A program made the translations under genes and the position numbers. From the NCBI GenBank assembly GCA_021463845.1, contig JAJTXV010000001.1, positions 710,174 through 774,173 on the forward strand: a stretch of DNA of 64,000 nucleotides, written 5' to 3'. Shown piece by piece: positions 1-8,344 of this stretch. How positions within the stretch are numbered: the first letter of the stretch is position 1; the number at the start of each line of letters is the position of its first letter. The notes beneath the pieces were generated by a model that saw only the letters and a program-made list of their open reading frames with translations, made no database searches and had not been told where the DNA came from. This stretch comes from Anaerolineales bacterium (GTDB lineage Bacteria; Chloroflexota; Anaerolineae; Anaerolineales; UBA11579).

Positions 1-602
1 TCGTGCTTGTCCAGGAACTCACGCAGCGCCTTCAAGATCGCGGCGCGGGTCTTGAACACCTCGCGCACCTGCGGGTTAACCGCCAGGTCAGCATAGCGCT
101 GCCGGTACCGGGTCTCCGGGTCGGCCAGGGTGGCATGGCGCACCACTTCGCCGTCCACCACTTCGTCCTTGGCGGCCGGCAGCGGCGTGATCGCTTTGGC
201 AATCATGCGCAGCGCTTTGACATTCAGCGACACCTCGCCGGCCTTGGTGCGGAACACTTCACCCTGGGCTTCAACAAAGTCACCCAGGTCGTAGTGGTCT
301 TTAAAATGTTGCAGCGCCTCGGCGCCGAAGTCATCGGCGCGTAGGAACAGCTGCAGCGTTCCGTATCCGTCCTCAATGTGAGCGAAGGCCAGCTTGCCCA
401 TCAAGCGCATGGAGCGGATGCGCCCCACCACAGTGGCCGCCACCGCCTGCTCGCCACCGCCTTCAAAGGCGGCGATGGCCTCGGCGGTGGTGTGCGTGCG
501 CTCGACCCGCGGTGGGAACGGCTCGTGCCCCTGCCCGCGCAAGGCCTGCAGCTTGGCCAGGCGCAGGCGTTCGATCTGAGAATAGTGTTGGTCTTCACTC
601 AT
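1..602 (-). CDS. lysS: Lysyl-tRNA synthetase, class II (N-terminal part; 3' end outside window)
   Basis: Charges tRNA-Lys with lysine in the cytoplasm. About 200 residues are visible, from MSEDQHYSQIERLRLAKLQ through the OB-fold anticodon-binding domain (VVGRIRSMRLMGKLAFAHIE, then GTLQLF and LGDFVEAQG) to RYRQRYADL, the conserved run that enters the class II catalytic core. The core itself lies beyond the window edge. Two ATGs are adjacent (605 and 602); GGAG sits 5 nt before the second, so 602 is chosen. It follows greA on the same strand but is separated from it by a terminator. Confidence 0.95.
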   Translation of the reverse strand, partial: MSEDQHYSQIERLRLAKLQALRGQGHEPFPPRVERTHTTAEAIAAFEGGGEQAVAATVVGRIRSMRLMGKLAFAHIEDGYGTLQLFLRADDFGAEALQHFKDHYDLGDFVEAQGEVFRTKAGEVSLNVKALRMIAKAITPLPAAKDEVVDGEVVRHATLADPETRYRQRYADLAVNPQVREVFKTRAAILKALREFLDKH

Positions 603-626
603 CATTGCTCCGCGATTAAAACATAA

Positions 627-661
627 AAAGAGGCCCGGGGCTGTGCGCCTCGGGCCTCTTT
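627..661 (-). terminator. Intrinsic terminator of greA
   Basis: An 11-bp perfect stem (627-637 with 651-661) with a 13-nt loop is followed on the minus strand by a T-rich tail. It lies 14 nt after the greA stop and before lysS, so lysS depends on readthrough or a nearby promoter. Confidence 0.85.
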
Positions 662-675
662 GTGTGTATGCTAGC

Positions 676-1149
676 TTACACAACCTTGGTGATCTTCACC
701 GAGAAGGAGCCAGAGGGCGCGTTGATATCCGCCTTATCGCCTTCCTTCTTGCCCAACAGAGCGCTGCCCAAGGGACTCTCATGGCTGATCTTGCCCTCGC
801 GCGGGTTGGCCTCGGCCGCGCCCACGATCATGTACTCCTCGGGCTTGCGGCGGCCCTGCTGGATGGTGACCTTGCTGCCGATCTCGACCGCGCCGCCCTT
901 CTTGCGGCCCTTGTTCTCGATCAGGGTCGCGTTGGCCAGCAGGATCTCCAGCTCTTTGATGCGGCCCTCTACAAAGGACTGCTCATTCTTGGCGGCCTCG
1001 AATTCAGGGTCCTCAACAAACTCACCCAGGCTGTTCTCGGCCGCTTCACGCAAACGCTCCGCAATTTCCTTGCGGCGCACATTGCGCAACGTGTCCAGTT
1101 CATCCTGCAGCTTCTTGAAGCCTTCTTTGGTCAAATACTCAGTAGACAT
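676..1149 (-). CDS. greA: Transcription elongation factor GreA
   Basis: Rescues backtracked RNA polymerase by stimulating transcript cleavage through the secondary channel. The 157 residues match the family length: an N-terminal antiparallel coiled coil (about 1-75) and a C-terminal FKBP-like domain (about 80-157, ending GSFSVKITKVV). At the coiled-coil tip the usual G-D-x-x-E-N pair is E43/E46 (GEFVEDPEF), so both acidic positions are kept. The ATG at 1149 is in front of MSTEYLTKEGF. A sigma-70 promoter lies about 120 nt upstream with a LexA-type palindrome at its -35. Followed by a terminator and lysS. Confidence 0.96.
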   Translation of the reverse strand: MSTEYLTKEGFKKLQDELDTLRNVRRKEIAERLREAAENSLGEFVEDPEFEAAKNEQSFVEGRIKELEILLANATLIENKGRKKGGAVEIGSKVTIQQGRRKPEEYMIVGAAEANPREGKISHESPLGSALLGKKEGDKADINAPSGSFSVKITKVV

Positions 1150-1268
1150 CTTTCCCTTTTGCTTGTTTGTGTCGCATCACTTTGAGCTGCGATCCACAAA
1201 AGTCTTCCTTAAACACATTTGCTGCAAGCAAGCTCTCTTCCAGCAAGACGCTCGCCAACAGCCTTAAG

Positions 1269-1310
1269 ACTATAGCATATCCACTTCCAATTATCAAGAA
1301 CGAATGTTCT
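1269..1310 (-). promoter_or_regulatory. greA promoter with LexA-like box at the -35
   Basis: On the minus strand: TTGATA (1297-1292), 17-bp spacer, TATAGT (1274-1269). Overlapping the upstream edge of the -35 is AGAACATTCGTTCT (1310-1297), a perfect GAAC-N4-GTTC palindrome. This is the Bacillus-type LexA operator, which has also been reported for green nonsulfur bacteria. SOS control of greA is inference. Confidence 0.6.
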
Positions 1311-1362
1311 CTTAAGGATGGAGTAGTCATCCACGTACCGCGAGTGTTATTATCGGGCGGTT

Positions 1363-1728
1363 ATGGCCTTCAGTCAGAAAGACCCCGTCAAACGCCAGCG
1401 CCTGCGCTACATATTGGCCGGCATTGTGTTGCTGACCCTGCCGTGCTACCTGGCCGGCTATGTGGCCGCCAATATCCGCCTGAGCCTGACGCCCAGCCCC
1501 ACGGCCACCGCCACGGGCGAACCCAGCCTGACGCCCAGCCCCAGCCAGACGGCGACCTACACCACTACCGCTACCGAGACCAGCACCACCACTGTCACGC
1601 CCAGCCAAACCCCCACTTGGACGCAGACCTTTACGCCGTCCTCTACCATCACGCCGACCATCACGCCGTCACACACGCCGGTGCCGCCCACTGAAACGCC
1701 AACACCTAGCGAAACGCCAACCCCCTAA
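1363..1728 (+). CDS. Small membrane-anchored protein with Pro/Thr-rich tail
   Basis: Function unknown. The 121 residues comprise a short basic N-terminus (KDPVKRQRLR), one membrane segment (about 17-38) and an 80-residue extracytoplasmic tail almost entirely of P, T, S and E (repeats like TPSPT, TPSQTPT, TETPTPSE). Such low-complexity tails are typical cell-surface linkers in Anaerolineae. No folded domain follows, so it may be a spacer or stalk protein. A TATTAT box (1348-1353) ends 9 nt before the ATG and there is no ribosome-binding site, which suggests a leaderless transcript. It precedes a lipoprotein gene by 19 nt. Confidence 0.7.
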   Translation: MAFSQKDPVKRQRLRYILAGIVLLTLPCYLAGYVAANIRLSLTPSPTATATGEPSLTPSPSQTATYTTTATETSTTTVTPSQTPTWTQTFTPSSTITPTITPSHTPVPPTETPTPSETPTP

Positions 1729-1747
1729 ACTGGATACAATCTAAATA

Positions 1748-3007
1748 ATGAATCATTTCCTCCGCAGGTTGCTACTCGCCCTGCTGGCGGTCTGCCTGGC
1801 TGGCTGCGCCAGCCTGACCGCCAGCCTGGTTCCCACCCCCACTGCCGGCACGCCCAACGTGGCCGTGGTCAGCACCGCCCAGCCCACCACCAGCAGCGAG
1901 CGCGCAATCACGCTGACCCTGTGGCTGCCGCCGCAGTTTGACCCCGGCAACGGCAGCCTGGCAGCCGGCATGCTGCAAACCCGCCTGGACGAGTTCACCG
2001 GCCAGCACCCGCAAGTACTGATCAACACCCGCATCAAGGATGAAGGCGGCGCAGGCGGCCTGCTCGAGTCGCTGGTGCGCGCTGAGCAAGCCGCCCCGCT
2101 GGCCCTGCCGGACGTGGTGCTGATGCCAGCCGGGCTGCTGCCGCAGGCGGCGGCCGCTGGCGTCCTGCACCCGCAGACCGCCCTAACAAACGAGCTGGAT
2201 GACAGCGATTGGTATCCCTTCGCAGTCCAGCTAGCCAGCGACGGTGAGGACCGCTACGGCCTGCCCTTCATGGCGGACGGGCTGGTGACCGCCCACCGCA
2301 GCACGGCAATATCGCAGGTGCCGCCCACCTGGGTGCGCCTGATGGATACGCGCATCGCCCTGGGCTTCGCCGCCGCAGACCCGCAGGCGCGCTTACCGCT
2401 TCTGCAGCTGCTATCGCTGCCGCCCCGCGATGGCAATCCGGTTCCTGAGCAGAACTTATTGGAGCTGTTTGACTTCTTTGCCACTGGGCAGGCTCGCAGC
2501 GTATTCCCGTTCTGGCTGACCCAGTACCAAAGCAACGAGCAGACCTGGCAAGCCTTCAACGAGGGCCGCCTGCCGATGGTGACCGCCTGGACCAGCCAGG
2601 TGTTCGCCAACCGCCAGACGGAGATCAGCGGCGCCCCTCTACCGACCCAGAACGGCCAGCCATTCACGCTAGTGCGCGGCTGGGTGTGGAGCGTGGCTAC
2701 TGAAAACACTGAGCGGGCCGCGCTCGCCAGCGAGCTGATCGCGTTCCTCTCCACGCCGGAGTTTCTGGCGCAGTACAGCGCCGCCGCTGGGCTGCTGCCA
2801 CCGCGGCCGAGTTCCTTGGCCGCTTGGGCGCCGGGCGCCAACCAGGCCCTCGCCAGCCAGCTGGTCAACAACGCCCAGCCCCTGCCCGATCAGGCCACCA
2901 CCGAGCGTTGGGGGGCAGCGCTCTCGCAAGCCGTGGTGGCGGTACTGAAGCAAGAGATGACCGCCGCCGAAGCTGCAGAGAGCGTGAGCGCGGCTTTCAC
3001 TGAGTAA
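1748..3007 (+). CDS. Extracellular solute-binding lipoprotein (family 1)
   Basis: A 419-residue lipoprotein with a lipobox LAGC (Cys20), a P/T-rich linker, then a periplasmic-binding fold of the family 1 (maltose/sugar) type. ITLTLWLPPQFD opens the first lobe, DVVLMPAGLLPQAAAAG and YGLPFMADGL follow the usual order, and AAELIAFLS-like and LPPRPS segments sit near the C-terminus. Ligand unknown. No permease or ATPase genes are adjacent, so it may be an orphan binding protein or work with a distant transporter. A TACAAT box (1735-1740) ends 7 nt before the ATG with no Shine-Dalgarno, so translation is probably leaderless. Confidence 0.8.
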   Translation: MNHFLRRLLLALLAVCLAGCASLTASLVPTPTAGTPNVAVVSTAQPTTSSERAITLTLWLPPQFDPGNGSLAAGMLQTRLDEFTGQHPQVLINTRIKDEGGAGGLLESLVRAEQAAPLALPDVVLMPAGLLPQAAAAGVLHPQTALTNELDDSDWYPFAVQLASDGEDRYGLPFMADGLVTAHRSTAISQVPPTWVRLMDTRIALGFAAADPQARLPLLQLLSLPPRDGNPVPEQNLLELFDFFATGQARSVFPFWLTQYQSNEQTWQAFNEGRLPMVTAWTSQVFANRQTEISGAPLPTQNGQPFTLVRGWVWSVATENTERAALASELIAFLSTPEFLAQYSAAAGLLPPRPSSLAAWAPGANQALASQLVNNAQPLPDQATTERWGAALSQAVVAVLKQEMTAAEAAESVSAAFTE

Positions 3008-3082
3008 CTCACGCTCAGCAAGCTCTCATACCTAGTTAATTCTGCCTAGCACAGCAGTGATAAGATTCTCTTTGGTGTATTG

Positions 3083-4312
3083 ATGCCTAGCAAAGCAAAG
3101 TCCACGCCCGACCAAAACCCAGAGACCCAAGCCCCCCCTGAGATCGAGAGCCCCATAGCCGCCGAGGCCAAGCCCGCGGCCCGCTCTTTGCAGGAGCGGC
3201 TGCCCGCGCCCCTGCGGCGCTACTGGAAGATCGGCCTGATCGCCATCGTGGCGCTGGGCGTGGTGCTGCTGATGAACACGGTCGCCTCCGGCATGCAGGC
3301 TGGCCAGCAACAGGAGATGCGCTCCACCGCCATGGCCATGGCCCAGACCACGATTGACGCGGTGACCGGCGGCGAAGCAGGGGCGCTGATGCCATCCTAC
3401 GACAGCGCCATCGACTTCGGCCAGGGCATCAGCCGCCTGGCCTCGATGGATACCGTCATCCCCAGCCGCGCCCGCGTAGACATCATGCACCACACGGTGG
3501 AGCGCGGCGATACGCTATTCGGCATCGCTGACCTGTACGGCCTCAAGCCAGAGAGCATTCTGTGGTTCAACTTTGACACGCTGGAAGACAACCCCAGCGA
3601 GATCCAGCCTGGCTTGATCCTCAACATTCCGCCGGTGGACGGCATCCTGGTGACCTATCACGCCGGCGAGAGCTTGTACGCCATCGCCGAGAATGCCAGC
3701 TACACCACCACCGTCACGATCGACGACATCATCAACTGGCCCAGCAACAATCTGGACCCGTACGAGACCGACCCCAACAACCCCAACATCCCGGATGGCT
3801 TCCAGCTCATCATCCCCAATGGCTCGCGTGAATTGCGAGACTGGGGTCCGCCCGCCATCACGCGTCAGAACGCCGCCGTGGCGGCCTACTACGGCCCCGG
3901 TGCGTGTGGCGCCATCTATGAAGGCGCCATCGGCAACGGCACCTTCCGCTGGCCCACGGTGGCTACGTATCTCTCCGGCTTTGACTGGAACCCGCCCACC
4001 CACAACGGCATCGATATCGCTGGCGCCGAAGGCAACGCCATCTACGCCACCGATGGCGGCGTGGTGGTGTACGCGGGTTGGTCCAACTACGGCTACGGCA
4101 ATCTGGTAGTGATCGACCACGGCACCGGCTGGCAGTCTGCCTATGCCCACATGTTCAGCTACTCGGTCAGCTGTGGCCAAAGCGTGTCGCAAGGCACCAT
4201 GATCGGCGGCGTTGGCAACACGGGCAACTCCTCCGGCGCTCACTTGCACTTTGAGCTGACCAGCTCGCTGTATGGCAAGGTGAACCCGTGGGACTTCCTG
4301 TTCATCCCATAA
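3083..4312 (+). CDS. LysM-containing M23 family metallopeptidase
   Basis: A cell-wall endopeptidase of the lysostaphin/LytM type, membrane anchored. Of 409 residues, about 50-75 form a transmembrane helix (IGLIAIVALGVVLLMNTVA). Two LysM modules follow (about 136-182, HTVERGDTLFGIADLYGL; and about 193-250, TYHAGESLYAIAE). The C-terminal M23 domain carries the zinc motifs H-N-G-I-D (HNGIDIAG) and HLHFEL. The ATG at 3083 is preferred to the TTG one codon upstream. It acts outside the membrane and could remodel peptidoglycan or serve as an inactive activator, but all visible zinc ligands are present. Confidence 0.88.
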   Translation: MPSKAKSTPDQNPETQAPPEIESPIAAEAKPAARSLQERLPAPLRRYWKIGLIAIVALGVVLLMNTVASGMQAGQQQEMRSTAMAMAQTTIDAVTGGEAGALMPSYDSAIDFGQGISRLASMDTVIPSRARVDIMHHTVERGDTLFGIADLYGLKPESILWFNFDTLEDNPSEIQPGLILNIPPVDGILVTYHAGESLYAIAENASYTTTVTIDDIINWPSNNLDPYETDPNNPNIPDGFQLIIPNGSRELRDWGPPAITRQNAAVAAYYGPGACGAIYEGAIGNGTFRWPTVATYLSGFDWNPPTHNGIDIAGAEGNAIYATDGGVVVYAGWSNYGYGNLVVIDHGTGWQSAYAHMFSYSVSCGQSVSQGTMIGGVGNTGNSSGAHLHFELTSSLYGKVNPWDFLFIP

Positions 4313-4325
4313 ATTGAGAGATTTC

Positions 4326-4354
4326 TTGCCGAGAGGTTGGCGGAGTGCTATAAT
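4326..4354 (+). promoter_or_regulatory. Sigma-70 promoter of tRNA-Val(CAC)
   Basis: TTGCCG (4326-4331), 17-bp spacer, perfect TATAAT (4349-4354). The predicted start is a few nucleotides before the tRNA 5' end. Confidence 0.85.
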
Positions 4355-4365
4355 GCCGCTTCTTC

Positions 4366-4442
<77 letters not shown>

Positions 4443-4443
4443 T

Positions 4444-4468
4444 AAATCACCCGCCTGGGTGATTTTTC
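4444..4468 (+). terminator. Intrinsic terminator after tRNA-Val
   Basis: A 9-bp stem (4444-4452 with 4457-4465) with a 4-nt loop and a T-run. Confidence 0.85.
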
Positions 4469-4482
4469 GTTAAGAGGGATAC

Positions 4483-5337
4483 ATGCTGCGCGAGTACACC
4501 GCATCCGGACTCGAAGCCTTGCAGTTAGCCACCGCGCTGCTGCAACGCGCCCGCCTGGCCGACCCGCTGGTCGGCGTATGGGAAGCGGCCGATGTGCAGT
4601 GGGCTTGGCGCAGGCCGCGCCCCTCTGACGATGTAGAAAAGTTATTCTGGCTTGATGACGCCGGACCGGCGGCTGGCGTGCTGTTGACTACCCCCAATGA
4701 CGGCAGCTGGCAATGTGACCCGGTCATCGTGCCAGGCACGGGCCTTGACCCAGCCACCATTTGGCAGCGCGCCCTTGAGTACGCCGCAAAACACTCATCC
4801 AATTTTGCCATCCCAGTGAGTGACGATGACGCTGTGCTGCGCCAGTTGGCCCAGCAGTCCGGGCTCACCGCCGGCGAAAGCGACAGCACGGCCTGGCTGG
4901 CTGCTACGCAGCTGCCGCAGCAGCGCCAGCTGCGTGACAACTTCGTGCTCACTGACCGCGCCACAGCCAGCGGCCCACACCCCATGCAGTCTCGCGCTGG
5001 AGACCAGGTTGCCGAGCGGCTGGCGCAGTGTTCACTCTACGACCCTGCACTTGACCTGGCAGTGGAGACGCACAGCGGCGAAATAGCTGGCGTATCACTT
5101 TATTGGTTTGACCCAGTAACCAAGGTGGGGCTGGTGGAGCCGATGAGAGTGGAGGATAACTTCCAGCGTAAGGGCTTGGCGCGCGCCATGCTGTGCGAAG
5201 GTATCCGGCGCTTGGCCGCCAAAGGCGCCGAGCGTATCAAAGTTTCATATCAGACGGAGATTGCTGGCGCTCTCTATCAAGCCGTGGGCTTCCAGCCACA
5301 ATCCACAACCACTTGGTATCAAGCTTCGGCTAAATAG
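4483..5337 (+). CDS. GNAT family N-acetyltransferase
   Basis: A 284-residue protein whose C-terminal third is a GNAT acetyl-CoA-binding domain: VEPMRVEDNFQRKGLARAML holds the Q/R-x-x-G-x-A pyrophosphate loop (QRKGLA), followed by GAERIKVSYQ and ALYQAVGFQP, the usual beta5/alpha4 end. The N-terminal 160 residues are diverged and may be a degenerate second GNAT fold. Acceptor unknown. It starts 15 nt after the tRNA-Val terminator and is convergent with the glycosyltransferase. Confidence 0.8.
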   Translation: MLREYTASGLEALQLATALLQRARLADPLVGVWEAADVQWAWRRPRPSDDVEKLFWLDDAGPAAGVLLTTPNDGSWQCDPVIVPGTGLDPATIWQRALEYAAKHSSNFAIPVSDDDAVLRQLAQQSGLTAGESDSTAWLAATQLPQQRQLRDNFVLTDRATASGPHPMQSRAGDQVAERLAQCSLYDPALDLAVETHSGEIAGVSLYWFDPVTKVGLVEPMRVEDNFQRKGLARAMLCEGIRRLAAKGAERIKVSYQTEIAGALYQAVGFQPQSTTTWYQASAK

Positions 5338-5342
5338 ACGGC

Positions 5343-6593
5343 CTAGTCTTGCGCGGCCAGCACGCGCCAATACACGCCCTCGACCTCGGCCGCGGTGCGG
5401 CTCCACGAGTAGCGCACCGCCTCACTACGGGCAGCGCTGCCCATGCGTTCCAGCGCGCCAGCCTCGCCCAGCAGGGCCATGATGCGCCCCGCCAGCTGGG
5501 GCGCATCGCCTTCGCGCACGTGGTAGCCGGTCAGCCCATCCTGCACCAGGTAGCGCAGCCCGCCCACGCTGGAGGCGATCACCGGTCGCCCGCACGACAT
5601 GGCCTCCAGCGCCACCATGCCAAAGGACTCCGAATACGAGGGCATGACCAGCGCATCCGCGGCCGCATAGTACAGCGGCAGCGTGTCCTGGCTGCGGCTG
5701 CCCAGGAACTCCACCTGATCTTGCAGACCCAGCGCTCGCGTCACGGCCCGCAGGCGGGCCAGTTCGGTATCCAATGCATACTGGCTGCCCTCCAGGTCGC
5801 CGCCTACGATATGCACCTGCACTGGCAGGTCTGGCCTTTCATCTCGCACGAAGTGCAGGCTGCGGATCAGCGTATCGATGCCTTTCAACGCCTCGATGCG
5901 CCCCACGAACAGCAAATGGTGCTGGCCTTCAGTCCAGCCCAGCAGTTTGCGGGCGGCGGCCTTGTCTTGCGGCTGGAAGCGGGTCAGATCCACCCCGGGC
6001 GGGATCACACGCACCTTCTCGCTGCGCAGCTCGTACAGCCACTGCAGCTCCGCCCGCTCGGCGGGCGTAGCGGCCACCACGGCGTTGGCTGCGTGCATAG
6101 CCCGCAGCTCGCCACGGATGCGGGCCGCGCTCTCCTGCGCTCCCAGGGCAGCAATGCGGTTCTTGACCAGACCCAGGGTATGGAACATCAGCACCAGCGG
6201 CGTGTACCATTTCTTCTTCAGGTGCATGCCCACCAGACCAGACAGCCAATAGTGGGCATGCAGCATGTCGTATTGCAATCCTTCCTTTTGTACGAAGCTG
6301 CGCAAGCCGCTCTCGAACTCCGGCAGGTAGGCGGCCAGTTCGTGCACTGGGGCATCATCCAGCGGCCCAGCCGGCAGCGAGATCACGCGCGCCCCGTCGC
6401 CCAGCGGCTGCACATCCTGTGGGCCGCGCGTATACACATCCACCAGGTGGCCGCGGGCGGCCAGGCTGCGGCTGAGCTCGCCCACATATACGTTCATGCC
6501 GCCGCTCTTGGCGCTGCCCAAAGACGCCAGCGGGCTGGCGTGATAGGTCAGCATGGCAATGCGCAGCGGCTTGTGTGCTTTAATCGGAGTCAT
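5343..6593 (-). CDS. GT4 family glycosyltransferase (MshA/sucrose-phosphate-synthase-like)
   Basis: A retaining GT-B fold transferase using a nucleotide-sugar donor. The N-terminal lobe begins RIAMLTYHASPLASLG and contains SGGMNVYVGELSRSLAARGH, the glycine loop typical of MshA and sucrose-phosphate synthase relatives. The C-terminal lobe has LLFVGRIEALKGID and the E-x7-E motif ESFGMVALE (about residues 320-330). Its 416 residues are full length. The ATG at 6593 is preferred to a TTG four codons upstream. The acceptor cannot be read from sequence; D-inositol-3-phosphate glycosyltransferase is the nearest named relative, but no mycothiol genes are nearby. Confidence 0.85.
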   Translation of the reverse strand: MTPIKAHKPLRIAMLTYHASPLASLGSAKSGGMNVYVGELSRSLAARGHLVDVYTRGPQDVQPLGDGARVISLPAGPLDDAPVHELAAYLPEFESGLRSFVQKEGLQYDMLHAHYWLSGLVGMHLKKKWYTPLVLMFHTLGLVKNRIAALGAQESAARIRGELRAMHAANAVVAATPAERAELQWLYELRSEKVRVIPPGVDLTRFQPQDKAAARKLLGWTEGQHHLLFVGRIEALKGIDTLIRSLHFVRDERPDLPVQVHIVGGDLEGSQYALDTELARLRAVTRALGLQDQVEFLGSRSQDTLPLYYAAADALVMPSYSESFGMVALEAMSCGRPVIASSVGGLRYLVQDGLTGYHVREGDAPQLAGRIMALLGEAGALERMGSAARSEAVRYSWSRTAAEVEGVYWRVLAAQD

Positions 6594-6595
6594 GG

Positions 6596-6623
6596 TTGCA
6601 AGCAATTGTCGAGCAGTTATAAT
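6596..6623 (+). promoter_or_regulatory. Promoter for tRNA-Thr transcript
   Basis: TTGCAA (6596-6601), 16-bp spacer, TATAAT (6618-6623). The self-complementary TTATAA core could also serve the divergent glycosyltransferase. The transcript would have a leader of about 135 nt before the tRNA. Confidence 0.65.
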
Positions 6624-6690
6624 GCGCTTTCGTTCTTTAAAAATCGCTGGCGTTATCGAAGTGATTGAGCCGAATACGCCAAGCGCGCAT

Positions 6691-6763
6691 GGCCTTGCCT
6701 GCTTTTGGCAAGGCCAAACCCAAGCATATGTTGTTTGCCTGCGGCAAACAACATATGCTTGGG
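6691..6763 (+). repeat. Two consecutive perfect hairpins 5' of tRNA-Thr
   Basis: The first hairpin has 9-nt arms (6691-6699 and 6707-6715, GGCCTTGCC). The second has 21-nt perfect arms (6719-6739 and 6743-6763) with a 3-nt loop and ends 3 nt before the mature tRNA 5' end. Both arms carry a TTGCC/GGCAA core. Confidence 0.9.
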
Positions 6764-6766
6764 TAC

Positions 6767-6839
6767 GCCACCGTAGCTCAGTTGGCAGAGCAGTCGCTTC
6801 GTAAGCGACGGGTCATGGGTTCGAGTCCCATCGGTGGCT
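6767..6839 (+). tRNA. tRNA-Thr (anticodon CGT)
   Basis: Acceptor GCCACCG/CGGTGGC, anticodon stem GTCGC/GCGAC with loop TTCGTAA, T-arm ATGGG-TTCGAGT-CCCAT, discriminator T. CCA is not encoded. The stop codon of a convergent small gene follows immediately, leaving no room for a separate terminator. Confidence 0.95.
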
Positions 6840-6840
6840 C

Positions 6841-7092
6841 TCAATACTCTTCCCCAGCAGCTGGCGCATCTCCGATCTTGTTTTCCATCCGTGCAATGAT
6901 GTGCTGGCGCACATCCATGTAGGCGTCGGCCAGTTCCAGCTTGTGGCGGCTGAATAGCATCGCCAACCCCAGCTTGTACCTGCGCTCCAGCCATAGCAGC
7001 GCGGCCTCCGGCTGCGTCTTGCCTTGCTGCATGGCGCGGTCCAACAGGCGCACGAATAGTTGGCGGTACACATCCTGATCGTAGGGTTTCAT
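6841..7092 (-). CDS. Hypothetical small protein
   Basis: An 83-residue protein, unrecognised. It is rich in charged residues and predicted largely helical (YDQDVYRQLFVRLLDRAMQQ, ALLWLERRYKLGLAMLFSR), with no membrane segment or signal. No clear ribosome-binding site precedes the ATG at 7092. It lies convergent to tRNA-Thr and divergent from udk. It is kept because codon use matches its neighbours and no better frame exists, but it could be spurious. Confidence 0.45.
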   Translation of the reverse strand: MKPYDQDVYRQLFVRLLDRAMQQGKTQPEAALLWLERRYKLGLAMLFSRHKLELADAYMDVRQHIIARMENKIGDAPAAGEEY

Positions 7093-7175
7093 GCTGTGGT
7101 GATTATCAACCAGTCAATCCAAAATCTCAAATCAGAAATCTACAATCACGCAGCCCATCCTTTATAATCACCTTC

Positions 7176-7817
7176 ATGCCCGTTCCTCTTGTAATCGGCG
7201 TGGCCGGCGGCTCCGGCTCCGGCAAAACTACCGTCGCCCAGGCCATCGTGCAGCGCGCCACCCCGGGCAGCGTGGCCTACATCCAGCACGACTCGTACTA
7301 CAAAGACCTCAGCCGGCTGGAGCCTGCCCAGCGCAAGACCACCAACTTTGACCACCCCAACTCGCTGGAAAGCGAGTTGATGGTGGAGCACATCCGCGCC
7401 CTCAAAGACGGCCACAGCGTGGAAGTGCCCAGCTACGACTTCACCAACCACACCCGCCGCACGGAGACTCAAACGGTGGAGCCCCGTCCCATCGTTTTGG
7501 TGGAGGGCATCCTGCTCTATGTTGAGCCCGATCTGCGCGAGATGTGCGACGTCAAGCTGTATGTGGATACTGACGCCGACCTGCGCTTCATCCGCCGCCT
7601 GCAGCGCGACATCAGCGAGCGCGGCCGCTCCACCGAGAGCGTGATCCAGCAGTACTTCGCCACGGTGCGCCCCATGCACCTGGAATTCGTAGAGCCTTCC
7701 AAGCGCTACGCCGACCTTATCATTCCGTATGGCGGCTTCAACAAAGTCGCCCTGGAATTTGTGCTGGCCCGCATTGAAGCGCGCCTGCGCGAATACAAGA
7801 AAGAACTTGCCAACTAG
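7176..7817 (+). CDS. udk: Uridine kinase
   Basis: Phosphorylates uridine and cytidine in pyrimidine salvage. The 213 residues match the family. P-loop GGSGSGKT is at 11-18, followed by [13 protein letters not shown], the substrate-binding FDHPNSLE and the lid region [23 protein letters not shown] box (7163-7168) ends 7 nt before the ATG and there is no Shine-Dalgarno, so a leaderless mRNA is likely. It is followed closely by a cyclophilin gene, probably in one operon. Confidence 0.95.
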   Translation: MPVPLVIGVAGGSGSGKTTVAQAIVQRATPGSVAYIQHDSYYKDLSRLEPAQRKTTNFDHPNSLESELMVEHIRALKDGHSVEVPSYDFTNHTRRTETQTVEPRPIVLVEGILLYVEPDLREMCDVKLYVDTDADLRFIRRLQRDISERGRSTESVIQQYFATVRPMHLEFVEPSKRYADLIIPYGGFNKVALEFVLARIEARLREYKKELAN

Positions 7818-7836
7818 CCCGAAAGGAACTTTGCAC

Positions 7837-8343
7837 ATGTCCAAGCAATGGAACCAAGCCCCGGCGATGGAAATTGACCCCGCCAAGACCTACACCGCCA
7901 CTATCACCACTGACAAGGGCGATATGGTCATCAAGCTATTCGCCGCTGAGGTGCCCGCCACCGTAAACAACTTCGTCTTCCTGGCCCGCCAGGGTTATTA
8001 CGACGGCACCACTTTCCACCGCGTCATCGGCAACTTCATGGTCCAGGGCGGCGACCCGACCGGCAGCGGTATGGGCGGCCCCGGCTACAAGTTCGCCGAC
8101 GAGTTCCACCCCAGCCTGCGCCACAGCAAGCGCGGCATTCTCTCCATGGCCAACGCCGGGCCGAACACCAACGGCTCGCAGTTCTTCATCACTCACGGCC
8201 CCACCCCGCACCTCGACAACCGCCATGCCGTCTTCGGTGAGCTGATCGAGGGCGAGGATGTGCTGATGGCCATCCCCGAGCGTGACCCCAGCCGAGGCGG
8301 CCCGGCCGGCCAGCTGGTCTCCATCACCATCCAGGAGAGCTAA
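7837..8343 (+). CDS. Peptidyl-prolyl cis-trans isomerase (cyclophilin type)
   Basis: Catalyses proline isomerisation during protein folding; no signal peptide, so cytoplasmic. Of 168 residues the core contains [19 protein letters not shown] (catalytic Arg), GSQFFIT and [14 protein letters not shown], all in the expected order. The ATG at 7837 is preceded by GAAAGGAAC and is chosen over upstream in-frame codons that would overlap udk. Nineteen nucleotides separate it from udk, and the next gene starts 1 nt after its stop. Confidence 0.95.
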   Translation: MSKQWNQAPAMEIDPAKTYTATITTDKGDMVIKLFAAEVPATVNNFVFLARQGYYDGTTFHRVIGNFMVQGGDPTGSGMGGPGYKFADEFHPSLRHSKRGILSMANAGPNTNGSQFFITHGPTPHLDNRHAVFGELIEGEDVLMAIPERDPSRGGPAGQLVSITIQES

Positions 8344-8344
8344 C

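Noticed and set aside
3080-3082. TTG as start of the M23 peptidase
   Set aside because: An ATG follows immediately in frame and gives the same protein minus one residue.
5349-6668. Long plus-strand frame opposite the GT4 glycosyltransferase
   Set aside because: Mirror frame of a real gene; composition (His, Gln, Ala rich) is typical of antisense GC-rich frames.
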